NCBI GenBank assembly: GCA_022865845.1
Contig: JALHUC010000326.1
Span: 1 to 14,602 of the forward strand
Direction of reading: 5' to 3'
Length of the DNA: 14,602 nt
DNA from: a bacterium
Lineage (GTDB): Bacteria > BMS3Abin14
The notes under the pieces are model-generated. The model saw only the letters and a program-made list of their open reading frames with translations. It searched no databases and was not told where the DNA came from. Every line of letters starts with the position of its first letter. Position 1 is the stretch's first letter. This document shows, in pieces, positions 1-7,305 of the stretch. A program made the translations under genes and the position numbers.

Positions 1-2489
1 CTGAGGAGCCCCTTTGAGGTCCCGATCCAGAATACACCGTTGGCATCAATGGCAATGGATGTCACGTTGTTGTCGGGCAGGCCCTGTTCTGTGGTCCTGA
101 CCGTAAACTTCTTGCGGTCATAAATCGCCAGTCCCTTATCGGTACCGAACCAGATGTTGTCCAGAGGGTCTATGACAACACAGTTGATGAAGTTACTCGG
201 CAGGCCGTCACTGTAATCGTAGGTTACCCAGTTTTGATCTCCATCGAACTGGGAGACGCCCTTGTCGGTGCCTATCCATTTGAAACCCAGCCTGTCAACA
301 GCTATGGCCCGCACCGAGTTGCTGATGAGCCCGTTGGAGGTTGTGTAATTTTTCTTCTTCTTGGTTTCTATCTGGACCCTGAAAAGCCCCTCCTCACCAC
401 CGACCCAAAGGAAATCACCTTCGATCACACTGGGATGGATAAACACACCGTTGGAGTTATCGCGCCATAAGCCGCTCGATACAGTATATGCGGCGGTCTT
501 TGTCCGCTCCCGGTTCCCTGCCTGGTCCACCGCGAAATATTTTACGGTGATGTTATCATTCAGGGACAGGGGTGCATTGTAAACTGGAGACATTTCCGAT
601 GGTTGAGCACCGTCGAGGGTGTAACGGATCTGGGCGTTTTTCTCTGATCTCAGTTCAAGAGTAATGGGAGGATTGTACTGACCGGGGGCCGGATACGGCA
701 CCGTTCGGGGCGCATCAGTGTCTATTACATATTCGGCCACCTGGGAGGCCTCTTTGTTCCCTGCGTCATCCGTGGAATAATAGGAAAGTTTTTCCGTCTT
801 CTCAATGACGAAGGGCCCTGTATATACGACAAAACCCTTTTGTTCAGCCCTGTGCACAAATAGCTGGCCGCTCTTTTCCGAGAAGAGGGTCACACTGATC
901 GGTTTGCTGTAATATCCGGGCGAAGGTTCGACCCTGGTGGAGGGGGGGGTTGTATCAAAGGTGTATTTTTCGACCTGAACCTCTTCCCTGTTCCCTGATA
1001 TATCGGTGCCGTAAAATTTAAGCTGGGCGTCCTTGACCAGGCGGATAGGAGTTTCGTAAACAGGTGAAGCCTCGGTGGGAGTGATGCCGTCCAATGTATA
1101 GCGCACCACGGAGCCTTCCTCACCAAGAAGACCCACAGGAATCTCGCCCGAGAAGGTTCCCCCTGGCGGCTCCGCCCTGGTTTTTGGAGGGCTGCTGTCG
1201 AGGATGTATCGCTGATTTTGTCCAGCGCTCCTGTTGCCAACCTTGTCCACAGCGAAATAGGACAAAGTCGTGTTGCTGTTTATGGTAATGGGGCCTTTGT
1301 AGGGAGATGAGTCTCCTGATGGGGTCGAACCGTCAACTGTGTAAAAGATGTCGGCGGGTTCCGATGACTCGATCTTTACACGGATCCTGCCGGAATATTT
1401 ACCCCCCGGTGGCCTGGGAACTGCCTGGGGAGGCACTGTATCAATGATATATTCATTCTTTATGACAGGGCTTTTGTTGCCAGCTTTATCCTCAGCGAGG
1501 AAGGACAGGGTTGTTGTCCTGGAAATATTCAGAGGTCCTTTATAAACAGGAGATGACAGACTTGCCTCACCGCCATCGAGTTCGTATCGAATAGTCCCCG
1601 GTTCACTGGATATGAGAACAACTTTAACAGGACCGGCAAAGGCAGCTGCCGCGGGATCAGCTTTCACCGTTGGCGGCTGTGAATCAACAACGTAGCTTTC
1701 CTCTCTAACGCTCTCTTTGTTACCCGCTTCATCCACTGCGAAAAACCTCAGGACTCCGCTTCTGACGAACTTGATGGGTGTAGAGTACCGGGGGGACTTC
1801 GTCGTGGGTCGACTGCCGTCAACCGTGTAGTAAACTGTGGTATTTTTTTCTGCTGAAAGGTTAACCAAAATCGGTTGCCTGAATAGACCGCCGGACGGTT
1901 CGGCAAGAGTGATCGGTTTGTTGTTGTCGACCTTTATAGTGTAGACCTCTTTGTGGACATCTTCTGCGTTCCCCGCCTCGTCCACCGCGAAGAACCTGAT
2001 AGTGGTATCCTTCCTCATGGCTACTGGGTTCAGGTAAGTCTGGGATGTGCGTGTGGGGGTTGAACCGTCCGTGGTGTAATGGACTACTCCTCCATCTTCA
2101 GTATTTAACCTGACGGAAACAGGGTGGAAATATTTTCCACCTCTGGGGGAGGCAGTGCTTACAGGGGGAACCGTATCAAAGCGAACCTCATATCTGGCAA
2201 TACTCTCGGTAGACAGGTTGCCGTATCGATCCTTCGCGAAGTATCGGATAACCGAATCCTTCTTGAGCTGAAGGGGAACAAGATAGGGCATTGGCTGCCC
2301 ATCGCCAGTGGCGATGAACAGTTCAGCGTCTGCTTCCGTGGTCAGCGTGACCTGGATCTTCTCGTGGTATTTACCCGGTGGAGGCTGAATCTGGACCTCT
2401 GGCGGGGTGCGGTCAAAAGGCCAGAACTGTGCCAGGACCGCTACCAGCGCGAGAAGTATCGCCAGGAACAGGAAAACCTTGCCTCTCAT
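1..2489 (-). CDS. Exported protein with eight chitobiase-C-type repeats and a beta-propeller (3' end outside window)
   Basis: The frame is open from an ATG at 2489 to the left edge, giving at least 829 residues with no stop, so the C-terminus is missing. The first ~20 residues (MRGKVFLFLAILLALVAVLA) are a signal peptide or membrane anchor. Eight repeats of about 75-80 residues follow, each of the form PP-x-(P/G)GGxY-x-YTxDGSxP-x-LxFFAxDxAGN, as in the chitobiase/beta-hexosaminidase C-terminal family (CHB_HEX_C_1). After them come propeller blades with WIGTDKGV-like cores (LWVGGEEGL, KWIGTDKGV, IWFGTDKGL, FWIGTSKGL), the Reg_prop type found in hybrid two-component sensors. No kinase domain is seen before the edge. 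Repeats 1 and 7 have lost the YTxDG core. The start overlaps the stop of the upstream actin-like gene (TGATG) and has AAGGA just before it, so it is probably translationally coupled. Likely extracytoplasmic; ligand unknown. Confidence 0.85.
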   Translation of the reverse strand, partial: MRGKVFLFLAILLALVAVLAQFWPFDRTPPEVQIQPPPGKYHEKIQVTLTTEADAELFIATGDGQPMPYLVPLQLKKDSVIRYFAKDRYGNLSTESIARYEVRFDTVPPVSTASPRGGKYFHPVSVRLNTEDGGVVHYTTDGSTPTRTSQTYLNPVAMRKDTTIRFFAVDEAGNAEDVHKEVYTIKVDNNKPITLAEPSGGLFRQPILVNLSAEKNTTVYYTVDGSRPTTKSPRYSTPIKFVRSGVLRFFAVDEAGNKESVREESYVVDSQPPTVKADPAAAAFAGPVKVVLISSEPGTIRYELDGGEASLSSPVYKGPLNISRTTTLSFLAEDKAGNKSPVIKNEYIIDTVPPQAVPRPPGGKYSGRIRVKIESSEPADIFYTVDGSTPSGDSSPYKGPITINSNTTLSYFAVDKVGNRSAGQNQRYILDSSPPKTRAEPPGGTFSGEIPVGLLGEEGSVVRYTLDGITPTEASPVYETPIRLVKDAQLKFYGTDISGNREEVQVEKYTFDTTPPSTRVEPSPGYYSKPISVTLFSEKSGQLFVHRAEQKGFVVYTGPFVIEKTEKLSYYSTDDAGNKEASQVAEYVIDTDAPRTVPYPAPGQYNPPITLELRSEKNAQIRYTLDGAQPSEMSPVYNAPLSLNDNITVKYFAVDQAGNRERTKTAAYTVSSGLWRDNSNGVFIHPSVIEGDFLWVGGEEGLFRVQIETKKKKNYTTSNGLISNSVRAIAVDRLGFKWIGTDKGVSQFDGDQNWVTYDYSDGLPSNFINCVVIDPLDNIWFGTDKGLAIYDRKKFTVRTTEQGLPDNNVTSIAIDANGVFWIGTSKGLL

Positions 2490-3514
2490 CAGGCTTCCTT
2501 CATTACACTTCCATCATAATAATAACGACCGTATTTTACATACCCCGAAACGTTCGCCATCCGTGGATCTTCCTTTGTCTTGAGCAGTGCCAGTTCACCA
2601 CGTACCAGGGGTTTCAGATATTCGAAGAGTGCCTCTCCGCCCCCACCGGCCAGGAGAACAATATCCAGATCCCAATCATCGGTCCAGACCCTCTCCATGT
2701 CGCTGGCCACAGCCGTCGCCAACCTGCCGAAAACTTCACCCTTAACCTTGGAAAGATCATATTCGGCGCCCCTGATCTTGATACTGCCCTCACGGACTGC
2801 ATCGTACAGACGGTAGATCTCCACATTGACACCGCTCATGTCGTTAAGCGCCTCTGAGATGTAAGTGAACGCCTTGGCAATGCCTGTATCGGTGGTCCTG
2901 CTGCCGCGCTCCGAATGCCTGAAACCCTTGCATACGGTAAAATCAGTTGTTTTGAAACCGATATCAACCACCCCTATCTTCTGCCGCGCAGCATCCGCCC
3001 GAAGGACAGTCCCGTCATCCCGAAACAGATAATCTACGAGGCTTCCGTAGGGCTGGGGTATCACCCTGGCACGGTTGATGTTAAGAACGGTTTCATTCCC
3101 CTGGGAGCTGTCATGGATCAGGAGCTTGTGCTCACCCTGGAGAATCTGGGCCAGCTTGTCCTTGTACTCCATGTAATACCCCACCGGTAGTCCGGTGATC
3201 ACGTTGACAGGTACCCGGCTGGGCACTACCTTGGCAAGTGCGGCGAGGGCAAGGATCTTGAAGTGCTGGGTAACCATTTGAGCCTGGTCCAGGGTAAATT
3301 GCCGGACCCTTGACTCCGATTCGGCCAGTTCTCCAACAAAGTAGGAGCGGTCTTCCACTGTCAAATGCAGCCCTGGTATCGCTTCACTGGAGAAAAAGTT
3401 GTCCTCCATTGACCGCGGTTGAGGTTCGCCGACGATAGATTTGAACAGAGTAGAGGATTCACCGTCTGTGGCTTTGGTAAATCCGAACCCAACATCAACA
3501 CCTGCCATTAACAT
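2489..3514 (-). CDS. ParM/StbA-type actin-like ATPase
   Basis: This 341-residue protein has the actin-fold nucleotide signatures in order. Phosphate-1 is GVDVGFGFTK (5-14), phosphate-2 is VVDIGFKTTDF (182-192), and the adenosine motif is LLAGGGGEAL (287-296). The C-terminal PRMANVSGYVKYG stretch (318-329) resembles plasmid and archaeal actin-like proteins (ParM/StbA, Alp group). Such proteins polymerise with ATP and move or position cargo such as DNA. A GAGGAG ribosome site lies 7 bases before the ATG at 3514; a second ATG two codons later (MAGVDV) is an alternative start. There is an 11-bp gap to the upstream unknown gene and a 1-base stop/start overlap with the downstream exported-protein gene. 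No ParR-like DNA-binding partner or plasmid replication gene is visible, so a role other than plasmid partition is plausible. Family assignment is strong; function is unknown. Confidence 0.88.
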   Translation of the reverse strand: MLMAGVDVGFGFTKATDGESSTLFKSIVGEPQPRSMEDNFFSSEAIPGLHLTVEDRSYFVGELAESESRVRQFTLDQAQMVTQHFKILALAALAKVVPSRVPVNVITGLPVGYYMEYKDKLAQILQGEHKLLIHDSSQGNETVLNINRARVIPQPYGSLVDYLFRDDGTVLRADAARQKIGVVDIGFKTTDFTVCKGFRHSERGSRTTDTGIAKAFTYISEALNDMSGVNVEIYRLYDAVREGSIKIRGAEYDLSKVKGEVFGRLATAVASDMERVWTDDWDLDIVLLAGGGGEALFEYLKPLVRGELALLKTKEDPRMANVSGYVKYGRYYYDGSVMKEA

Positions 3515-3525
3515 ATATGTTCTCC

Positions 3526-5367
3526 TCAGGCTCCATCAATCCGGATCACATCCATGACCTCGTCCGTGATAAGGTACTGCTGCTGGAACTCTCTTTCCAG
3601 TTCTTCGATCCTCATCATATCTATACCGCTCGTGTCAATGAACTCGCTTCTGATGACCGCGTCCCTGGCCTTGATGGCGTTGGGAAGCACGGAACCGAAA
3701 TAGATCCTCTCCATTTTCAGGTCCTCAAGAGCCTTTCGGAAAAACGATTCCGGTACGTCCGGACGTACCAGCGAGCGGGAAACCAGCATCTTCCTGACAT
3801 CGTTAATAAATGAGGCTTCCTCTTCGACCCCTTTGAGGGAACGGCCAAACTTTTTAAGCCAACGATCCATGGCTGTCTTTACAATGCGGTATTCCCGCTC
3901 TTCCCTGACCAGATCTTCCAGGGATATCAACACATCCTGAAGGGAATAATCACCTGTCTCGATATTGGACATACCGCCAAACAGCGCCTCCACCTTCTTT
4001 TTACCGTACTGCGGAAGATAAAGGTTCTTCAGGATCTGGACGACGAAAAGGTCGTGGAAAAGGTTCTCCTGAACATCATCGAACACCTTCTTGCTCATCA
4101 CCAGGCTCCGGAGTTTGTCCTCCGGAAGCCTTTCTTCCTCGTGGAAGCCCAGACCATTGACAACGTGGTATACATTATCGAATCTGTCGAAGAAGGTGAC
4201 AATATTCCCGAACTCTTCGAGGGCAATAGTAGTCCCTGTTTCCCGGCTACGCTCGTCACACTCTTTTCCCACTTCGATGAGGATCCGGTCGAAGGCCGAA
4301 TCTCTATTTTCCAGAGCGATGAGTTTTGACTTGAGCAGCTTTATCAGGTCTTCTTTCTCAAGATGGATGCCCACCTGCCTGCTCTGCAGGAGGATGGTTT
4401 CCAGGACCCCTCTCATCTCGACCAGATAAGTCGGTTCCTCGGCGATGATCATTTTTCGGTCGCCCAGCAGCTTTTCATCTAAAGAGTTGAGCAGGTTTAC
4501 CGGGATTCCCTTTCGAAGAGCTACTGTCCGCAATCGTGAAATGCGCGCCTGGTCGTCGAACCGGATCTCGTCCCTGCTCCTGATATCAACCAGAACGGAG
4601 CGGTACTCCTCCACAACCTGACGGTTGCCCGGATACCTGTACATAACATCGATCTTCATTCTTTCCTGAGAATAGGGGTCGATGGCGAGACGGGCTGCAA
4701 GTTCCTCCAAAAGAGCATTTTCTTCCTCTCCCAGGGTCTGGGATGTGGAAAACATCTCTTCGAGCCTTCTGTAAAATTTAAGGTGTGAGCGGTTGACCAC
4801 CTTGAGCAGGAAAAATACGGAAGCGAGCTCGGACCATCTCGACTTGAGCCCCTCCACAATACGAGAATCCTCTTCATCCAGATTGAGCGGAAACCTCTTG
4901 AGGGCTTTTCCCAGTGACCTGAGGATCTCTTCCTGCTGTTTTTTCAGTTCGCCACTGCCTTTGTACTGAACAAAGAAGTAATAGTTGAAAACCGCGTGCC
5001 CTTTGAGGAAGATCTGTTTGTACTCCTCACTGGAGGAAGTTCTATCCGAGAATACGATCCTGGAACCCGGCTCATGCCTCGCGCCAAAGACCACGAGACG
5101 GTTTATCACATCCTGTTTGACCAGGTCCTCAATGGGCTCGTCCACACCGAACATGTAGGGACAAAAATTGCCTCCGTTGCCGGAATGAGACAAGGCTGCC
5201 GGACCCAGAATAAATTCGCTGCCACCAACAAAAAAACGATGAACAATTTCACCATCCCTTTCCATGGATTCGTGAAAATAACGGCCGTCCAGGCCTTCTC
5301 CGCTGAGCGTAGCGAAAAACTCCTTGTCAGCCCCTATTTCGCCATGGATCCTGAGATCCTTGATCAT
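3526..5367 (-). CDS. Unknown 613-residue cytoplasmic protein, first gene of the actin-like operon
   Basis: I do not recognise this protein with confidence. It may belong to an uncharacterised deltaproteobacterial group (perhaps the one catalogued as TIGR04442), but that is from memory and unchecked. It is soluble, with no signal peptide or membrane segment. The N-terminal ~130 residues look mixed alpha/beta (starting MIKDLRIHGEIGADKEFF); the remainder is highly charged and helix-rich, ending in an acidic helical stretch. I chose the ATG at 5367. The frame extends upstream to a GTG at 5442, but the first ~15 codons of that extension lie inside an 84-bp intergenic repeat and its GTG has no ribosome site, so the longer form is unlikely. 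The gene precedes the actin-like ATPase by 11 bp, which suggests a partner or regulator of the filament. Confidence 0.75.
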   Translation of the reverse strand: MIKDLRIHGEIGADKEFFATLSGEGLDGRYFHESMERDGEIVHRFFVGGSEFILGPAALSHSGNGGNFCPYMFGVDEPIEDLVKQDVINRLVVFGARHEPGSRIVFSDRTSSSEEYKQIFLKGHAVFNYYFFVQYKGSGELKKQQEEILRSLGKALKRFPLNLDEEDSRIVEGLKSRWSELASVFFLLKVVNRSHLKFYRRLEEMFSTSQTLGEEENALLEELAARLAIDPYSQERMKIDVMYRYPGNRQVVEEYRSVLVDIRSRDEIRFDDQARISRLRTVALRKGIPVNLLNSLDEKLLGDRKMIIAEEPTYLVEMRGVLETILLQSRQVGIHLEKEDLIKLLKSKLIALENRDSAFDRILIEVGKECDERSRETGTTIALEEFGNIVTFFDRFDNVYHVVNGLGFHEEERLPEDKLRSLVMSKKVFDDVQENLFHDLFVVQILKNLYLPQYGKKKVEALFGGMSNIETGDYSLQDVLISLEDLVREEREYRIVKTAMDRWLKKFGRSLKGVEEEASFINDVRKMLVSRSLVRPDVPESFFRKALEDLKMERIYFGSVLPNAIKARDAVIRSEFIDTSGIDMMRIEELEREFQQQYLITDEVMDVIRIDGA

Positions 5368-5396
5368 ATTCTCAGTCCACCCGGATCGTCTATAAT

Positions 5397-5480
5397 AATA
5401 ACCTCGCAAAAAGTTTCTTCGATTTTTCTGAAGGGCGGTCACGCCTCGAGCGTGATCCCCCGCCAGGCGGAGTGAATCCG
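5397..5480. repeat. 84-bp direct repeat, copy A
   Basis: This copy is about 90% identical to copy B 170 bp further on. It begins with AATAACCTCRCAAAA, contains the hairpin TCACGC-ctcga-GCGTGA at 5439-5455, and ends in CGCCAGGCGRAGTRAATC. It sits directly upstream of the chosen start of the 613-residue gene and supplies the false upstream GTG start. Confidence 0.8.
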
Positions 5481-5482
5481 TC

Positions 5483-5499
5483 CCACGCCGAAGGCGTGG
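5483..5499. repeat. Short palindrome CCACGCC-gaa-GGCGTGG
   Basis: Seven-base perfect arms around a three-base loop, between the two copies of the 84-bp repeat. It belongs to the same motif family as the TCACGCC...GGCGTGA hairpins elsewhere in the window. Confidence 0.6.
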
Positions 5500-5508
5500 C
5501 CCCTACCC

Positions 5509-5535
5509 CAGGATGTCCGCGCCGCGGGCATCCTG
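5509..5535. repeat. GC-rich hairpin
   Basis: CAGGATG (5509-5515) pairs with CATCCTG (5529-5535), and the stem continues through a G-T pair, CC/GG and G/C to a five-base loop, about 11 pairs in all. It is followed at 5537-5563 by a second, looser stem TTGATGG/CCATCAA. There is no clear T-tract, so it is more likely an intergenic repeat than a classical terminator. Confidence 0.55.
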
Positions 5536-5566
5536 CTTGATGGACTTCTTGTTTTTCCATCAATTA

Positions 5567-5650
5567 AATAACCTCACAAAAGGTTTCTTCCATTTTTCTG
5601 AAGGGCGGTCACGCCTCGAGCGTGATCCCCCGCCAGGCGAAGTAAATCGG
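5567..5650. repeat. 84-bp direct repeat, copy B
   Basis: Second copy of the repeat at 5397-5480, with the same internal hairpin TCACGC-ctcga-GCGTGA at 5609-5625. Differences are scattered substitutions only, with no gaps over the shared length, so the duplication appears fairly recent. Confidence 0.8.
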
Positions 5651-5792
5651 TCTACAGCAACGCCGGGGCACACTCTGACCTGACACTTTTTTTGCATCCC
5701 GGGCCCTGTTAAATTTTCAAAAACTTCAACAATGTTATATCATTTCTTCAGGTATGTCTTGAGCATTAATGCCCTCTACCCAGCTTGAAACC
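5651..5792. other. Intergenic, no gene seen
   Basis: No supported coding sequence lies between the repeat block and the response-regulator promoter. The stretch contains a T7 run (around 5687-5693) preceded by CTGACCTGACAC, and a small GC-rich palindrome CCCGGG. I could assign no RNA or site. Confidence 0.4.
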
Positions 5793-5820
5793 TTGACGTA
5801 ATCGCTACAAATGCTATTAA
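5793..5820 (+). promoter_or_regulatory. Candidate sigma-70 promoter of the response regulator
   Basis: TTGACG (5793-5798) and TATTAA (5815-5820) are separated by 16 bases and lie about 65 bases before the likely start codon of the response regulator. The -35 differs from consensus at one position. Seen by eye only. Confidence 0.5.
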
Positions 5821-5886
5821 ATTCATTCCTAACGGAAAGTGACTTCAGCTCCCCCAAACGTGTCACCTGAAAAAGGGTCTGTGACC

Positions 5887-6252
5887 ATGAAAATGAAAAA
5901 TAAGATCCTCGTTGTCGAAGACGATCCCGATATAAGGACTATGATGACCTTTATCCTGAGGGACGGCTACGATCTGGTTCTTTGCGAAGATGGACGCTGC
6001 GGTATCGACAAGGCAGTGGAAGAAAGGCCCGACCTGATCCTGTTGGATATCTATATGCCCGGGATTTCAGGACTGGAGGTGTGCAAAGCTATCCGTGATA
6101 CCCCGGAGATCTCCTCAACTCCCATTATCATGCTCACTGCAGGAGCTTTTAAAGATGAAGTAACGAAAGGTTATGCCATAGGGGCAGACGACTATGTTTT
6201 TAAACCCTTCGAACCGGAAGAGCTTATAGAACGAATCGAAAAATTGCTTTAA
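5887..6252 (+). CDS. Single-domain (CheY-like) response regulator
   Basis: This 121-residue protein is one receiver domain and nothing else. It has the acidic pair D12/D13 (VVEDDPD), phospho-acceptor D54 (LLDIYMPG), T84 (MLTAG) and K106 (VFKPF), all at the expected spacing, so it should be phosphorylatable. There is no DNA-binding or enzymatic output domain, so it probably acts by protein-protein contact or as a phosphorelay shuttle. No histidine kinase is adjacent, making it an orphan here. The ATG at 5887 follows AAAGGG by 9 bases. In-frame GTG codons at 5881 and 5839 and an ATG at 5893 are alternatives; family N-termini favour 5887 or 5893. It is a monocistronic unit, convergent with the spermidine operon, and its stop codon lies inside a long hairpin. 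Confidence 0.9.
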   Translation: MKMKNKILVVEDDPDIRTMMTFILRDGYDLVLCEDGRCGIDKAVEERPDLILLDIYMPGISGLEVCKAIRDTPEISSTPIIMLTAGAFKDEVTKGYAIGADDYVFKPFEPEELIERIEKLL

Positions 6253-6290
6253 GAAAACGCTCATCATGTGGTGTTTTCTCTAAGCAATTT
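6241..6290 (+). terminator. Long imperfect hairpin over the response-regulator stop codon
   Basis: AAATTGCTT (6241-6249) pairs with AAGCAATTT (6282-6290). Inside, AGAAAACGC (6252-6260) pairs with GTGTTTTCT (6271-6279) with one G-T pair, around a 10-base loop. That is 18 of 20 positions paired, with the TAA stop at 6250-6252 in the stem. A run of T follows only weakly, so it may also protect the 3' end. Confidence 0.55.
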
Positions 6291-6334
6291 TCCAGTCCAG
6301 AGTCCAGGGTCCAGAGCTTAGAGGTTAAATAACC

Positions 6335-6360
6335 AAAGGCCGCTAAATCAAGCGGCCTTT
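6335..6360. terminator. Bidirectional intrinsic terminator
   Basis: Perfect 10-bp stem AAAGGCCGCT / AGCGGCCTTT around the loop AAATCA. The A/T ends give a short U-tract on either strand. It sits between convergent transcription units (response regulator from the left, spermidine operon from the right). Confidence 0.75.
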
Positions 6361-6446
6361 ATTAGTCGAACTTCAAGAAAACGATATCAGGGATCTTCGT
6401 TAAAAGGTTTGTCTCTCTAGACCCTGGACTTTAGACTCTGAACTCG

Positions 6447-6498
6447 GAGCTTATTTTTCTTAGAGATTCCGGCTCTCGGCTGTAAGAAAAATAAGCTC
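6447..6498 (-). terminator. Perfect 16-bp inverted repeat at the 3' end of speB
   Basis: GAGCTTATTTTTCTTA (6447-6462) is exactly complementary to TAAGAAAAATAAGCTC (6483-6498), with a 20-base spacer. The speB stop codon is at 6460-6462, inside one arm, so the last codons of the gene form the other arm. Probably a transcript-end hairpin; there is no T-tract after it. Confidence 0.6.
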
Positions 6499-7305
6499 TC
6501 GCACCACCTTCGCAGCAACAGCTCCCGAAGGGCCTCCCCAGCCGGGAATTGGACAATATTCTACAACATCTCCAGCAACGACATGGAGTCCACGGCAGGC
6601 AAGTATGGCCTTGTGCAGCTGGGAAAACGATATTCCGCCCGGCTCCGGTGTGCCTGTCTCGGGCATGATCGAGGGATCCAGAACGTCCAGGTCAATGCTG
6701 AGATAAACCGGCCTGTCCCCTATAATATCAGGAAAGGTTTCAATATCACTGATAAGTGTGTCGTTTTCATCCGACAGCGCCCACTCCTCCCTTGTCCCGG
6801 AACGGATCCCGTACTGCAGCAAACTGTCAGAACCCACCTTTTCCATTACCCTTCTCATCACTGTGGCATGGGACAACCCGACTCCCTCATAGTCATCCCT
6901 CAGGTCCATATGGGCATCCATGTGAACCACAACAAGTCCAGGGAACGCCGCGGCAGTAGCCTCGACTGCTGGAAGGGTAATGAGGTGTTCACCGCCCATC
7001 ATGATCGGTACAGCTTCCAATTGGAGGATCTTTTCAACCGTCTGGTGGATCTCTCCCGCAGCTCTTTGCCAATCAGCGGGGAGGATCCGGAGATCCCCGG
7101 CATCAGCCAGCTTCAGATCCTCCAGATCGGCATTAAATGGACGGCTGTAGGTCTCCAGAGCATCAGACCAGAACCGTATCCCCTGGGGCCCGAAACGGGC
7201 TCCAGGTCTGAAACTTGCGGTGCCGTCGAAGGGAACTCCTACCAAAACGACATCGGCTTCGTCGATGCTGCTGTCTGCTCCTAGATAGCGCTGGTGGGCG
7301 TTCAT
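6460..7305 (-). CDS. speB: Agmatinase / ureohydrolase
   Basis: A 281-residue member of the arginase/agmatinase family, which hydrolyses agmatine to putrescine and urea with two manganese ions. The metal ligands are all present: H107 (GGEH), D130, H132 and D134 (MDAHMD), and D205 and D207 (SIDLDVLDP), followed by the family signature TGTPEPGG. Length is close to the bacterial norm (about 285-305). The late motif, usually VEVxP, reads VEYCPIPGWGG here, a local variation. The ATG at 7305 overlaps the speE stop by 4 bases (ATGA), so translation is probably coupled. It is the last gene of the spermidine operon, and the pyruvoyl arginine decarboxylase in the same operon supplies its substrate; this makes agmatine the likeliest substrate over related ones. 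Confidence 0.9.
   Translation of the reverse strand: MNAHQRYLGADSSIDEADVVLVGVPFDGTASFRPGARFGPQGIRFWSDALETYSRPFNADLEDLKLADAGDLRILPADWQRAAGEIHQTVEKILQLEAVPIMMGGEHLITLPAVEATAAAFPGLVVVHMDAHMDLRDDYEGVGLSHATVMRRVMEKVGSDSLLQYGIRSGTREEWALSDENDTLISDIETFPDIIGDRPVYLSIDLDVLDPSIMPETGTPEPGGISFSQLHKAILACRGLHVVAGDVVEYCPIPGWGGPSGAVAAKVVRELIFLTAESRNL

Noticed and set aside
2489..3514. Actin-like gene as part of a plasmid partition locus
   Set aside because: No ParR-like gene, centromere-type iterons next to it, or replication gene is visible; the neighbours look chromosomal.
5368..5442. 25-residue N-terminal extension of the 613-residue protein, from a GTG at 5442
   Set aside because: The GTG and first codons lie inside the 84-bp intergenic repeat, with no ribosome site; the ATG at 5367 is more credible.
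5390..5560. 56-codon minus-strand open frame preceded by GTGAGG
   Set aside because: It runs through repeat copy A and two hairpins and has an Arg/Gly/Pro-rich repeat-derived composition; probably not a gene.
6583..7284. 233-codon plus-strand open frame opposite speB
   Set aside because: It is the antisense shadow of a gene with all catalytic residues; no ribosome site or recognisable domain.
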